Positions 33,910-44,573 are shown, counted from the first letter of the stretch. The stretch is 64,000 nt of DNA from an uncultured Bacteroidales bacterium (GCA_946185535.1 CAMHJX010000001.1:186001-250000); one strand, 5' to 3'. The notes: generated from the sequence alone by a model not told the origin. A program made the numbers and translations.

Positions 33910-35346
33910 ATGAAAAAAACGAAGATAATTGCCCGCGAAGCAGAGATGGCGGAATTGAAACGCTGCTATGAATCGAACCGTTCTGAGTTCGTCATCGTGT
34001 ATGGTCGTCGTCGTGTAGGTAAAACGTTTCTGGTGGATACTTTCTTTGACAAGAAGTATGACTTCACATACGTGGGAGGACACAAACTGTCCAAAACGAA
34101 GCAACTTAGAGGGTTCGCAAAGGCGTTGAAAAAGGCAGCCGGGATGCAGCTTCAGCCGAAGTTCTCGTCTTGGGAAGACGCATTTGATGCACTGGAAGAA
34201 TTCATCGAGTCGCTGCCACAAGAGAAGCGGAAGGTAATCTTCATCGATGAAATGCCTTGGATTGATACGCCGCAGTCGGAGTTTGTGGAAGCATTGGAGT
34301 CATTTTGGAACGGCTGGGGAGCAAGGAGGTCTGACATTATGCTGATTGCGAGTGGGTCGGCCTCGTCGTGGATGATGGACAAGCTGGTGGACAATCCTGG
34401 CGGCTTGCACGCACGAATCACAAACAATATCTATATTCGTCCGTTCACGCTAAAGGAAACGGAGGAGTATCTGCTGAGCCGGGGCATCCGCTGGAGCCGT
34501 TACCAAATATTGCAACTGTATATGTTGATAGGTGGTATTCCATTCTATATGAGTCTATTGGATCCAAGCCAGACACTTATCGGCAATATCGACCGTCTTT
34601 TCTTCCGCAAGAATGCTGAGCTAAGGACGGAGTTTGACGAGCTGTACAATGCCGTATTCAACAAGGCGGACAAGTATCTGGAGATTGTTAGTCTCCTGAA
34701 TAGGAACCACGAAGGCATGACATTCACAGAAATCCAAGGCGCAACCTCTCTTGATGGAGACCGTCTGACCACAGTGCTGAAAAACTTAGAACGTTGTGAC
34801 TTCATCATATCTTTCCAACAGTACGGGAACAAGTCGCGGGGGACTTTGTACAGGCTTGTGGATTTTTATACCCTGTTCTATTACAAGTTTGTGGATGGCA
34901 TCGATAGCAAGGATGAGCAGTGGTGGACTCACAATTACAATTCCCACAGCGTCGAGTCGTGGCAGGGATATGCTTTTGAGCTGATTTGCTTCACGCACCT
35001 AGCTCAAATCCGACAGCGTCTTGGAATTTCCGGCATTTCCACAGCGGCATCGTCATGGCGCTATATCCCGGCTAAAAACGAAGAGGGGCAAAAGGCTCAG
35101 ATTGACCTCGTGATTGAACGGGGCGACCGAAACATCAATCTTTGCGAAATGAAATTCAGCGTGGGGCCTTTTACCATCAAGAAATCATACGCCGATGATG
35201 TTCGAAGAAGGATTCAATTGTTCAAGGAGAAGGAGAAGGTTTCTTACGGATTGATTAGCACTTTCGTCACCACTTTCGGAGTCGCTGATGGAGTAAACAA
35301 AGAAGTTGTGGATTCAGAAGTGACGGCAGAAGATTTATTTGTTTGA
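33910..35346 (+). CDS. Archaeal-type AAA ATPase with C-terminal nuclease-like (DUF234) domain
   Basis: 478 residues. N-terminal AAA_2-type ATPase: Walker A YGRRRVGKTFLV, Walker B KVIFIDEMPWID, ASGSASSWM sensor region and the family's LYMLIGGIPFYM. A winged-helix middle (about 270-330, FTEIQGATSLDGDRLTTVLK) and a C-terminal DUF234/PD-(D/E)XK-like domain: QIDLVIERGDRNINLCEMKF has the D...E-x-K pattern. Proteins of this type are abundant and their function is not settled. An ATG at 33910 is preferred over the TTG at 33901. The next gene starts 4 bp after. Confidence 0.85.
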   Translation: MKKTKIIAREAEMAELKRCYESNRSEFVIVYGRRRVGKTFLVDTFFDKKYDFTYVGGHKLSKTKQLRGFAKALKKAAGMQLQPKFSSWEDAFDALEEFIESLPQEKRKVIFIDEMPWIDTPQSEFVEALESFWNGWGARRSDIMLIASGSASSWMMDKLVDNPGGLHARITNNIYIRPFTLKETEEYLLSRGIRWSRYQILQLYMLIGGIPFYMSLLDPSQTLIGNIDRLFFRKNAELRTEFDELYNAVFNKADKYLEIVSLLNRNHEGMTFTEIQGATSLDGDRLTTVLKNLERCDFIISFQQYGNKSRGTLYRLVDFYTLFYYKFVDGIDSKDEQWWTHNYNSHSVESWQGYAFELICFTHLAQIRQRLGISGISTAASSWRYIPAKNEEGQKAQIDLVIERGDRNINLCEMKFSVGPFTIKKSYADDVRRRIQLFKEKEKVSYGLISTFVTTFGVADGVNKEVVDSEVTAEDLFV

Positions 35347-35350
35347 AGAA

Positions 35351-35761
35351 ATGAAATACCAACACGCCAAGAGACCAGGATTTTTGCTTGGATGCATCGA
35401 CTTTTGCACCTTTGGGTTATTCTTCCTCTTATACATGCCTCTCGGTGGGTTGCAGGATGAGTTAGACGAAATCCTTGGAATCAAAACGCAACGATATTGG
35501 GTGGCATATCTCTTGGGCATTCCTACAGCGTTTATTTACACACTTGTATGGATGTCACGTATTGCAGAGAAGCTGAAAACCAAAGCGATTGAGCTGAATA
35601 TAGATGGCCCATACACTTCTTGGTGGCACATGTTTGGATGGAACACATTTGGCTTGTTGCTATTCGGTCCTGCTGTCGCTACCTATCGGTTTTTCGACAC
35701 ACTAAACAAGATAGAGCGCAAATTGAATGAAAATGGTTCCCCAGTGCTCGGACATTTCTAA
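35351..35761 (+). CDS. DUF4234-like small membrane protein
   Basis: 136 residues. Hydrophobic segments at about 12-30 (GCIDFCTFGLFFLLYMPLGG), 50-70 (YWVAYLLGIPTAFIYTLVWM) and 95-113 (MFGWNTFGLLLFGPAVATY), with the family-like phrases RIAEKLKTKAIELNIDGP and YRFFDTLNKIE. DUF4234 proteins are small integral-membrane proteins of unknown role. It follows the ATPase by 4 bp and is probably co-transcribed. Confidence 0.75.
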   Translation: MKYQHAKRPGFLLGCIDFCTFGLFFLLYMPLGGLQDELDEILGIKTQRYWVAYLLGIPTAFIYTLVWMSRIAEKLKTKAIELNIDGPYTSWWHMFGWNTFGLLLFGPAVATYRFFDTLNKIERKLNENGSPVLGHF

Positions 35762-35816
35762 CCGTTTTCGAGTTTGCAATTATCTTCCTATTATTTGGAT
35801 GGATTAATCTTCATCA

Positions 35817-35885
35817 TTAAAACCTCCTGACTTTTTTCTTGTAATCTTTCATTTCTTGAACGAAGTCACGGAGCAGTCGTTTCAT
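35817..35885 (-). CDS. Possible 22-residue basic peptide
   Basis: ATG at 35885 to TAA at 35817 encodes a Lys/Arg-rich peptide (starts MKRLLRDFVQEMKDYK). A minus-strand TACTTTTG box at 35907-35914, followed by GCGGC, stands 21 bases before it. It could be a small protein, a leader or part of a small RNA; composition alone cannot decide. Confidence 0.3.
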   Translation of the reverse strand: MKRLLRDFVQEMKDYKKKVRRF

Positions 35886-35949
35886 GGTCGAAGGCTTTCC
35901 ATGCCGCAAAAGTACAGCTTTCTTTTATGTCCATTCAGATCTTTTTTCC

Positions 35950-35957
35950 TATCTTTA
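35950..35957 (+). promoter_or_regulatory. -7-like box for the rhodanese/MBL gene
   Basis: TATCTTTA (one base off consensus) 29 bases before the start at 35987. Confidence 0.4.
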
Positions 35958-35986
35958 CCGCCTCAAACTTTATACACACAAACACC

Positions 35987-37048
35987 ATGAAAAACATCCT
36001 CACAAGCTTCTTGGCCCTTTTAGGCTTGGCCTCGGCCTGCGGCCAACACAACTTCGAAAACGCCAATGTCGACAGGTTCGCAGAATGCATCACAGATAAC
36101 AATGTGGTGTTGCTTGATGTCAGAACCGAAAAAGAATTCAATGAAGGACATATCCAGAATGCGCTCAACATCGACATCAAACAAGATGACTTTGTCGAAA
36201 AAGCGAAAGCGACACTTCCGACCGAAAAGACGGTAGCCGTGTATTGCCGCAGCGGAGTTCGATCGGCTCTGGCAGCCAACAAATTGTCGGCAGATGGATA
36301 CAAAGTCGTGAATCTTGAAGGAGGCATTTTGGCATGGAAAAAAGCCGAAAAACCTGTCGTGACTGATATGGAAACCTACGAAACCGACAGTTTCACCACG
36401 AAGAACGGAAAGACGGTCAAATTCCACGCCTTGGTCCACGCCTCCATCCGTATCGAATACGACGGCAAGGAAATCATGATCGACCCTGTGACAAAACTGG
36501 GCGACAAGACCATCGACTACACAACCCTGCCTAAAGCGAATTACATTTTCGTGACCCACGAGCACTTTGACCACCTTGACACTGCTGCCATCAAGCAACT
36601 CACAAGCGACAATACCCAAATGATCACCAACCAGCGCTGTGCTGAGATGCTTGGCTATGGTCAGGTGATGGCCAACGGCGACATGCTGCAAATCGCAGAC
36701 AACATCACTGTTGAAGCCGTTCCAGCTTACAACACCACTGAAGGCCACCTACAGTTCCATCCCAAGGGAAGAGACAACGGCTTCATCCTCACCCTCGACG
36801 GGCTGAGAGTCTACATTGCCGGCGACACAGAAGACATCCCTGAGATGGACAACATCAAAGACATCGATGTCGCCTTCCTCCCCTGCAACCAACCTTATAC
36901 AATGACGGTTGAGCAACTCGTCAATGCAGCAAGGACGGTCAAGCCAAAAGTGCTGTTCCCGTATCATTATGGCCAGACAGATGTGAGCGGAATTCCCGCA
37001 CAGTTGGAGAACGATGGGGTTGAGGTGAAGATTAGGCATTACGAATAA
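35987..37048 (+). CDS. Lipoprotein fusing rhodanese and metallo-beta-lactamase domains
   Basis: 353 residues. N-terminal lipoprotein signal (MKNILTSFLALLGLASAC, Cys18). Rhodanese domain (about 25-115): VVLLDVRTEKEFNEGHI and the active-site loop CRSGVRS. MBL-fold domain (about 140-353): metal motif THEHFDHLD, then GFILTLDGLRVYIAGDTED and a late FPYHYGQTD, of UlaG-like type. Rhodaneses move sulfur; MBL partners often handle persulfides, and the fusion here follows the order rhodanese then MBL. The lipid anchor puts both in the periplasm or at the outer membrane, unusual for such enzymes. The upstream frame to 35927 lacks the signal and is not used. Confidence 0.85.
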   Translation: MKNILTSFLALLGLASACGQHNFENANVDRFAECITDNNVVLLDVRTEKEFNEGHIQNALNIDIKQDDFVEKAKATLPTEKTVAVYCRSGVRSALAANKLSADGYKVVNLEGGILAWKKAEKPVVTDMETYETDSFTTKNGKTVKFHALVHASIRIEYDGKEIMIDPVTKLGDKTIDYTTLPKANYIFVTHEHFDHLDTAAIKQLTSDNTQMITNQRCAEMLGYGQVMANGDMLQIADNITVEAVPAYNTTEGHLQFHPKGRDNGFILTLDGLRVYIAGDTEDIPEMDNIKDIDVAFLPCNQPYTMTVEQLVNAARTVKPKVLFPYHYGQTDVSGIPAQLENDGVEVKIRHYE

Positions 37049-37144
37049 TTGACAGTTCAGCCGAGAAAAATCGAGGTAAAAGAAGAAAAACACTCAATTT
37101 TTGCTCCTTTTGGCCACACAAACTTAAATTTTGGCCCAGTTCGT

Positions 37145-37175
37145 ATCTTTGAATCAAAGAATTCCGTACCTTTGC
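37145..37175 (+). promoter_or_regulatory. Tandem -7 boxes for guaB
   Basis: TATCTTTG (37145-37152) and TACCTTTG (37168-37175), the second 24 bases before the start at 37200. Two overlapping promoters would suit a regulated purine gene; no -33 match is clear. Confidence 0.5.
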
Positions 37176-37193
37176 AGATTAATTAAAACCTAA

Positions 37194-38671
<1,478 letters not shown>

Positions 38672-38672
<1 letters not shown>

Positions 38673-39079
38673 TGAAAGCATCCATTTCTTTCCCTGAACT
38701 GCAAAACATCATTGCAGCCAAAGCCAACCAACAGATTTCTTTTGCATTTGTCGACGGAAAGACTGTTCGCGTGAGCTATCCGCTCAATTTGGGCTTCATC
38801 AAAAAGGACATCTCTGCCAACTTGATTATCAAGGAACTGATAGGCAGCGATTTGTTAGTGCAAGTATCCGCTGGAATGGGCACCGACACCATGGTCACTA
38901 CACTTCTCGGCTTATTGAAAAACAAAATTCCTGATGGATTGATTGAAAAACGCCCCGAAAGCCAGCTTTTGATTCATTTGGGACAGATTGAAAACGTGAG
39001 AGCCGTGTTCGACAATATCGACATCAGAGACCTACATGTCCTCGCCGACGGCCTTGAAGCGGAAGGTAATTTGAAATAA
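38672..39079 (+). CDS. Small unknown protein coupled to guaB
   Basis: 135 residues, soluble, no signal. Phrases such as ISFAFVDGKTVRVSYPLNL, ADNLIIKELIG-like hydrophobic strands, and VRAVFDNIDIRDLHVLADG suggest a small alpha/beta fold; the family is not known to me. The start overlaps the guaB stop by one base, so it is translated in coupling with guaB, which hints at a role in nucleotide metabolism or its control. Confidence 0.7.
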
Positions 39080-39133
39080 TAAATGCCTGCAACCTTCGTT
39101 ATTGAATATAAATAGAAACAAGAAATATCTGAA

Positions 39134-41155
39134 ATGAAACAGTTCAACTTTTTGAAAATGTTTGTATTGGCAGCATTTGTCATGCCTGCCTTTTTTGCCA
39201 ATGCACAGTCTAAACTCGACAAACAGGTCTTGATGACCATTGGCAACCAAGACGTCACCGTGAAGGATTTCAACGACGTATATTACAAGAACAACCTCAA
39301 GAGCGATGTCATCGAGAAGAAATCCGTTGACGAGTATCTCGACCTCTTCACGACCTTCCGCATGAAGGTGATGGAGGCCGAACGCCTGCAGTTGGATACC
39401 AGCGCGAAATTCCAAAGGGAACTGGCGGGCTATCGCAAGCAGTTGGCCAAACCTTTCATGAGCAGCGACGATGTCACAGAAGAACTGCTTGAAGAAGCCT
39501 ACCAACGCAAACTGAAGGACATCCGTGCATCGCATATCCTTATCCGCTGCGAAAAGAACGCCTTGCCTTCCGACACATTGAAGGCCTACAACAGAGCCAT
39601 TAGCATCCGAAAGAAAGCCCTAGCCAAAGGTGCTGACTTTGCCGCACTTGCCGACCAATACTCCGATGATCCGTCAGCCAAAGGCATGAAGGCCACCGAC
39701 CAAAACCCAGCACGCCCCGGCAACCATGGTGACCTCGGTTACTTTACCGTCTTCGACATGGTCTATCCCTTTGAGACTGGCGCCTACAACACCAAGGAAG
39801 GCGAAATCTCGATGCCCATCCGTAGCAGTTACGGCTACCATATCATCAAGGTGCAAAGCGTGACCGATGCCATGGGTAGCATCCAAGCCGCCCACATCTT
39901 CCTGCAACTGCCCTACGACGCTCCCGAAGAAGACGTAGCCGCCATGAAGCAAAAGGCCGACAACATCTACAATGAACTGATGGAGCAAGACGGCAAGAAC
40001 TGGACCGAAAAGGTGAAGCAATACTCCGACGACAAAGGCACGGTCACTCGCGACGGCGCATTGAGCAGCTTTACCGTCAGCCGCATCGTTCCTGAGTTTA
40101 TCGAAGTCTGCAAATCATTGGAAATCGGTCAGATAGCCAAACCAGTTCGTACCAATTACGGTTTCCACATCATCAAGTTGTTGGGCAAGTCAGGCATCGG
40201 CACATTTGAAAAGGAAAAGCAAGGTTTGGCAGAACGCGTCGAAAAGGACATGCGTTCCAAGAAATCGGAAGAGGTGGTGCTGAAGCAGGTGAAAAAAGAG
40301 TATAAGTTCAAGCAGAACGACAAGAACCTGGAAGCTTTCATCGCCACTGTCGACAGCGCCATACTACGCAAGGAATACGGGCCCTCCGAGAAAGTTGACA
40401 TGGATGCTACCTTGTTCAGTTTACAGAAAAACCCGACCAAGGTGAGTGAGTTTGTCAAATACATCAAGGAGAACATGACCATGCAAAAGTACGCCTCACC
40501 TGGTGCCTACGCCTATCAACTGTATGAGAATTTCTCCAACGGTGTAGTGATGGATTATGCCGACGCCCACCTTGAGGAGAAATATCCTGAGTTCAAGGCT
40601 TTGGTGCAGGAATACAGAGACGGTATCCTGCTCTTCGACCTCATGGACAAGGAAGTGTGGAGCAAAGCTGTGCAAGACACCCTTGGACTGGAGGAATTCC
40701 ACCAGCGCAACGCCTCCAAATACATGTGGGAAGACCGCGCCTATGCTAGCATCATCACAGTTTCACGCCCTGAATCGTTACCCAAAGTGAAGGCACTCTT
40801 GGACAGCGGCGTCGAACTTGACAGTCTGAGAAGTGTCGTTCAGCGCGACTCCATCCCTGGTGTCTATGTGCGCAAAGCCTACTTCCAGAAAGGCGACAAC
40901 AACTTTGTTGACCAAACCGAATGGAAGGTCGGCGTGAGAAACGAGATTCCTTCCACCGTCGACCAATCGACCACCATCGTCTGCATCAGAGAGTTGCGCA
41001 AGCCCGAGCCTAAGACCCTCAAGGAAGCCCGCGGCCTTGTCACTTCCGACTATCAAGTAGAACTGGAGCAGAAGTGGGTGAAATCTCTGAAAGAACGCTA
41101 TCCTGTGAAAATCAACGAAAAAGTGCTGGATAAAGTCAGGCAGATGTATCAATGA
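39134..41155 (+). CDS. Periplasmic peptidyl-prolyl isomerase with two PPIC domains
   Basis: 673 residues, signal peptide MKQFNFLKMFVLAAFVMPAF cut after NAQ. After an N-terminal SurA-like helical region come two parvulin (PPIC) domains, starting ASHILIRCEKN (about 135) and AAHIFLQLPYD (about 255); both keep the YSDDPSA/YSDDKGT and LGYF/FGF-type motifs. The long C-terminal part (350-673) is helical and unrecognised. It folds outer-membrane proteins as a chaperone. Start of an operon with the next three genes, each overlapping or close. Confidence 0.88.
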   Translation: MKQFNFLKMFVLAAFVMPAFFANAQSKLDKQVLMTIGNQDVTVKDFNDVYYKNNLKSDVIEKKSVDEYLDLFTTFRMKVMEAERLQLDTSAKFQRELAGYRKQLAKPFMSSDDVTEELLEEAYQRKLKDIRASHILIRCEKNALPSDTLKAYNRAISIRKKALAKGADFAALADQYSDDPSAKGMKATDQNPARPGNHGDLGYFTVFDMVYPFETGAYNTKEGEISMPIRSSYGYHIIKVQSVTDAMGSIQAAHIFLQLPYDAPEEDVAAMKQKADNIYNELMEQDGKNWTEKVKQYSDDKGTVTRDGALSSFTVSRIVPEFIEVCKSLEIGQIAKPVRTNYGFHIIKLLGKSGIGTFEKEKQGLAERVEKDMRSKKSEEVVLKQVKKEYKFKQNDKNLEAFIATVDSAILRKEYGPSEKVDMDATLFSLQKNPTKVSEFVKYIKENMTMQKYASPGAYAYQLYENFSNGVVMDYADAHLEEKYPEFKALVQEYRDGILLFDLMDKEVWSKAVQDTLGLEEFHQRNASKYMWEDRAYASIITVSRPESLPKVKALLDSGVELDSLRSVVQRDSIPGVYVRKAYFQKGDNNFVDQTEWKVGVRNEIPSTVDQSTTIVCIRELRKPEPKTLKEARGLVTSDYQVELEQKWVKSLKERYPVKINEKVLDKVRQMYQ

Positions 41156-42024
41156 AGAAAATAGGCGTTCTTATCGGTATCGCTTTCCTCACGCTGTTGG
41201 CGGGCTGCGACTACTTCCAAAAGAGTTCCAAGGAAGTGGTGGTGGCCGAGTGCTACGGCAAGTACCTCTATGAGTCTGACCTCATTGGGCTCGTGCCGGA
41301 AGGCACACCCACCATGGACAGCATCCAACGCGTCAGCACTTTCATCGACTCATGGGTCAGGAGGCAAGTGCTGATCCATCAGGCCGAGAGCAACCTCAAC
41401 AAGGAAATGCTCGACCTCGACAAGCAGATGGAAGAATACCGAAACTCGCTTATCATCTATACCTACGAAAGCCAGCTCATCGACCAGAAACTGGATACCG
41501 TCGTCAGCGAAGACGAGATTGCCGAATACTACGAACAGAACAAGGAGGACTTCCAGCTGCGCAACACGATGGTGCGCGTGGCCTATGTCATTCTTGAGGA
41601 AGACAGCAAGCAAAAACCAGACTTCAAGAAGTTGTTGAGCGATCCCGACACGCTGATGTTGCAAAACATCGACATCCAGGCCACCTATTATGCCGTGAAA
41701 AGCTTTGTTGACGTGGACCAATGGATGCGCTTGGACGAGTTGACCAACATCATCCCGATAGAGATCTTCAACGCGGAGAGTTTCCTGAAAAAGAACAAGT
41801 TCGTTTGCTTCGACATGAACGAGTACACTTATATGGTACGTTTCGTGGACTACCTTTTGGAAGAAAGCACCTCACCTATGGAGATGGTGCGCGACAACAT
41901 CAAGAGCGTTATCTTGGCTCAGCGTAGGCAGACCTTGATTGACAAAATGCAGACGGCATTATACGAAAAAGCGAAAAGAGAAAAGGCATTTGAAGTTTAT
42001 GTGGGATCACCAAATATGGAATGA
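41152..42024 (+). CDS. SurA-like chaperone lipoprotein lacking a parvulin domain
   Basis: 290 residues. Lipoprotein signal MKKIGVLIGIAFLTLLAGC (Cys19). The helical body (VSTFIDSWVRRQVLIHQAES, EMLDLDKQMEEYRNSLIIY, VVSEDEIAEYYEQNKEDFQL) resembles the SurA/PrsA N-terminal chaperone core, but no PPIC sequence is visible. The ATG at 41152 overlaps the upstream stop as ATGA. The last codons and the stop TGA (42022-42024) fall inside the start of a GAATGCT array. Confidence 0.82.
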   Translation: MKKIGVLIGIAFLTLLAGCDYFQKSSKEVVVAECYGKYLYESDLIGLVPEGTPTMDSIQRVSTFIDSWVRRQVLIHQAESNLNKEMLDLDKQMEEYRNSLIIYTYESQLIDQKLDTVVSEDEIAEYYEQNKEDFQLRNTMVRVAYVILEEDSKQKPDFKKLLSDPDTLMLQNIDIQATYYAVKSFVDVDQWMRLDELTNIIPIEIFNAESFLKKNKFVCFDMNEYTYMVRFVDYLLEESTSPMEMVRDNIKSVILAQRRQTLIDKMQTALYEKAKREKAFEVYVGSPNME

Positions 42025-42088
42025 GGAATGCTGAATGTGGAATGCTGAATGCTGAATGTGGAATGCTGAATGCTGAATGTGGAATGAG
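42019..42088 (+). repeat. Heptamer array GAATGCT/GAATGTG
   Basis: About ten 7-bp units (GAATGAG, GAATGCT, GAATGTG) beginning over the stop codon of the lipoprotein gene. It is followed at once by the TTGAATC array that leads to surA. Confidence 0.85.
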
Positions 42089-42096
42089 TCGAATAA

Positions 42097-42148
42097 TTTT
42101 GAATCTTGAATTTTGAATCTTTAAATCTTGAATTTTGAATCCTGAAAT
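42097..42148 (+). repeat. Heptamer array TTGAATC/TTGAATT before surA
   Basis: Units TTGAATC, TTGAATT, TTGAATC with slips (TTTAAATC) run into AATAATG, the start of surA at 42150. Confidence 0.85.
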
Positions 42149-42149
42149 A

Positions 42150-43529
42150 ATGAAAAGAAACTGGATCATCATAGCACTACTGTTTTTGGCCTTGCCGATG
42201 ATAGCACAAAACCAAAAGTCCCAAGTGATTGACAAGGTTGTGGCCGTGGTCGGAAAGAACATCATCCTGCAATCCGACATCGAGAACCAATACATCCAAT
42301 ACCGTATGCAAGGTTTGGCGGAGGGTACTGGAAAAGAAGTGCGTGCCCGCATTTTGGAAGAGCTGCTCCTCCAAAAACTCATGCTCAACCAAGCCGAAAT
42401 GGACAGTATCACCGTTACCGATGAGCAGGTAGATGCTGAATTGAGCAGAAGAATCCAATCGCTTGTCAGCCGTTACGGTTCGCAGGAGAAGATGGAATCC
42501 TTATTTGGCAAGACCATGTCGGAAATCAAGGAGGAGGTACGTCAGGCGGCCAAAGACAATATGCTTCAGGAGCAGGTTCAGGCCAAGATTATGGAAAACG
42601 TGGTAGTTACGCCACAAGAGGTGAAAGACTTCTACAACAGCATTCCTAAGGACAGTCTGCCAGCCATCCAACCCAATTACGAGATTGTGCAAATTGTGAA
42701 ACGGCCGCCTGTCAGCATCGATGAAAAGTTGCAGGTGAAAGACCGCCTCTACCAAATCCGCAAGCGCATCCTCGAAGGCGAGAGCAGCTTTGCCACTATG
42801 GCCGTGCTCTATTCTGAAGACCCAGGCTCGGCCCGACAAGGAGGCGAACTTGGCTTTGCCGGCAAGGGTGTTTATGCTACCGAATTTGAGAATGTCGCTT
42901 TCAACCTTCGCGATGGCGAAATCTCCGATGTGGTGGAAACCCAATTTGGCTTCCATATCATCCAGCTCATCGAACGTCGTGGAGAGACCATCAACTGCCG
43001 GCACATCTTGCTCACTGCAAAAGTGCCCGTCGAAGCCCTTGAAAAAGCCCAAAACCAGCTTGATTCTGTGGCCCAACTCATTCGCACTGGCGACATGACC
43101 TTCGAAGAAGCTTGCAAGAAATACAGCGATGACGACTCGAAGAACAACGGCGGCTACATCGGCAATGCTGCCACGGGTGGAAACTGGCTTAGCCTGCAAG
43201 AGATGAATGATCTTGGAGAATACTATCCCGAATACAAGAACCTGGCTTTCGTTGTCAGCCGTCTTGATGTCGGTGAATTAAGCGACCCCGTGCCAATGAC
43301 CACCAACGAAAACAACGACGCTTTCCGCCTCGTTATGGTCAAGCGAAAGACTGAAGCCCATCAGGCCAACCTAAAAGAGGACTACAGCCTTATCCAAAAC
43401 TGGGCTTTAGGCCAAAAACGCCAGCAAGCCATCGGCAAATGGGTAGCCAACAAAGCCGCCAAGGCTTACATCCACCTCGACGACGCTTACAAAGATTATG
43501 ATTTTTATTACGATTGGAATTTTCAATGA
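42150..43529 (+). CDS. surA: Periplasmic chaperone SurA
   Basis: 459 residues. Signal peptide MKRNWIIIALLFLALPMIAQ. SurA carries unfolded outer-membrane proteins to the BAM complex. The N-terminal chaperone part (QVIDKVVAVVGKNIILQSDI, ARILEELLLQKLMLNQAE) is followed by two parvulin domains, beginning near YEIVQIVKRPPV and CRHILLTAKVPV, with LYSEDPGSARQGGELGF and KYSDDDSKNNGGYIG. I used the ATG at 42150; an upstream TTG at 42135 in the array is less likely. The stop overlaps the moxR start (ATGA). Confidence 0.92.
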   Translation: MKRNWIIIALLFLALPMIAQNQKSQVIDKVVAVVGKNIILQSDIENQYIQYRMQGLAEGTGKEVRARILEELLLQKLMLNQAEMDSITVTDEQVDAELSRRIQSLVSRYGSQEKMESLFGKTMSEIKEEVRQAAKDNMLQEQVQAKIMENVVVTPQEVKDFYNSIPKDSLPAIQPNYEIVQIVKRPPVSIDEKLQVKDRLYQIRKRILEGESSFATMAVLYSEDPGSARQGGELGFAGKGVYATEFENVAFNLRDGEISDVVETQFGFHIIQLIERRGETINCRHILLTAKVPVEALEKAQNQLDSVAQLIRTGDMTFEEACKKYSDDDSKNNGGYIGNAATGGNWLSLQEMNDLGEYYPEYKNLAFVVSRLDVGELSDPVPMTTNENNDAFRLVMVKRKTEAHQANLKEDYSLIQNWALGQKRQQAIGKWVANKAAKAYIHLDDAYKDYDFYYDWNFQ

Positions 43530-44491
43530 CAAACTACGCATCTGATGTCGACGGTGCCAAGGCACTGGTCGAAAAATATGAGACCCTCCGCAAGGAAATC
43601 GGTAAAGTCATCGTCGGACAGCATGACATCATCCACGACACCATCCTGTCCATTTTCTGCCAAGGCCATGTGCTGCTCGTTGGTGTGCCTGGCTTAGCCA
43701 AAACCCTTTTGGTCAACACCATTGGCAAAGCTTTGGGCTTGAGTTTCAGCCGCATCCAGTTCACCCCTGACCTGATGCCTTCCGACATCGTGGGTACCGA
43801 GATATTGGATGAGTCACGACAGTTCAAGTTCATCAAGGGCCCCGTCTTCGCCAACATCGTCTTGGCTGACGAAATCAACCGTACTCCGCCCAAGACGCAG
43901 GCCGCTTTGCTTGAAGCCATGCAGGAAAAGAGCATCACCGTGTCGGGCAAAACCTACAAGCTGCAAGAGCCGTTCTTTGTTTTGGCTACCCAAAACCCCA
44001 TTGAACAGGAAGGCACCTATCCCCTACCCGAAGCCCAATTGGACCGTTTCATGTTCAACCTCATGCTCGACTATCCTTCCTACGAGGAGGAAATCGACAT
44101 CGTGAAGAGCACCACCATTGGCAGCGTGACCGAGGTGAATGCTGTATTGTCACCTGAAGAAATCTTGTATTTCCAACAGTTGGTGCGTCGCGTGCCCGTG
44201 CCCGACAATGTATACGAATATGCAGTTAATCTAGTGGCCAAGACCCGTCCCCACACCGAAAAAGCCCACGATTGGGCCAACCGTTACCTCAGTTGGGGTG
44301 CTGGTCCGCGTGCCTCGCAATACCTCATCATCGGTGCCAAGGCCAACGCCCTGCTGACGGGCAAATACTCGCCCGACATCGAGGATGTGCAGCGTGTAGC
44401 CGTGCCGATTTTACGGCATCGCATCATCCGCAACTACACGGCTGAAGCCGAAGGCATCAGCATTGAAAACATCATTGATACATTGAAATAA
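43526..44491 (+). CDS. MoxR-family AAA+ ATPase
   Basis: 321 residues. MoxR ATPases act as chaperones that ready other proteins, often for assembly or metal insertion. Walker A GVPGLAKTLLV (residues about 56-66), Walker B IVLADEINRTPPKTQAALLE, sensor region FVLATQNPIEQEGTYPLPEAQLDRFM, and the C-terminal AAA lid are all present. The start overlaps surA by ATGA, so it is read with the chaperone operon. The usual partners (DUF58 and von Willebrand proteins) are not downstream here; a palindrome follows the stop. Confidence 0.92.
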   Translation: MTNYASDVDGAKALVEKYETLRKEIGKVIVGQHDIIHDTILSIFCQGHVLLVGVPGLAKTLLVNTIGKALGLSFSRIQFTPDLMPSDIVGTEILDESRQFKFIKGPVFANIVLADEINRTPPKTQAALLEAMQEKSITVSGKTYKLQEPFFVLATQNPIEQEGTYPLPEAQLDRFMFNLMLDYPSYEEEIDIVKSTTIGSVTEVNAVLSPEEILYFQQLVRRVPVPDNVYEYAVNLVAKTRPHTEKAHDWANRYLSWGAGPRASQYLIIGAKANALLTGKYSPDIEDVQRVAVPILRHRIIRNYTAEAEGISIENIIDTLK

Positions 44492-44496
44492 AAGAT

Positions 44497-44567
44497 TGTA
44501 GGGCTGTCGTATTACGGCAGCCGCTGCTGATTGTAGACAGCGGCTACCACAATGTGACAGCCCTACA
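44497..44567. repeat. Palindromic element TGTAGGGCTGTC...GACAGCCCTACA
   Basis: Perfect 12-bp outer arms with an inner GCAGCCGCTG/CAGCGGCT hairpin, between convergent moxR and LUD genes. The right half resembles that of 18562-18656. Confidence 0.85.
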
Positions 44568-44573
44568 TATTTA

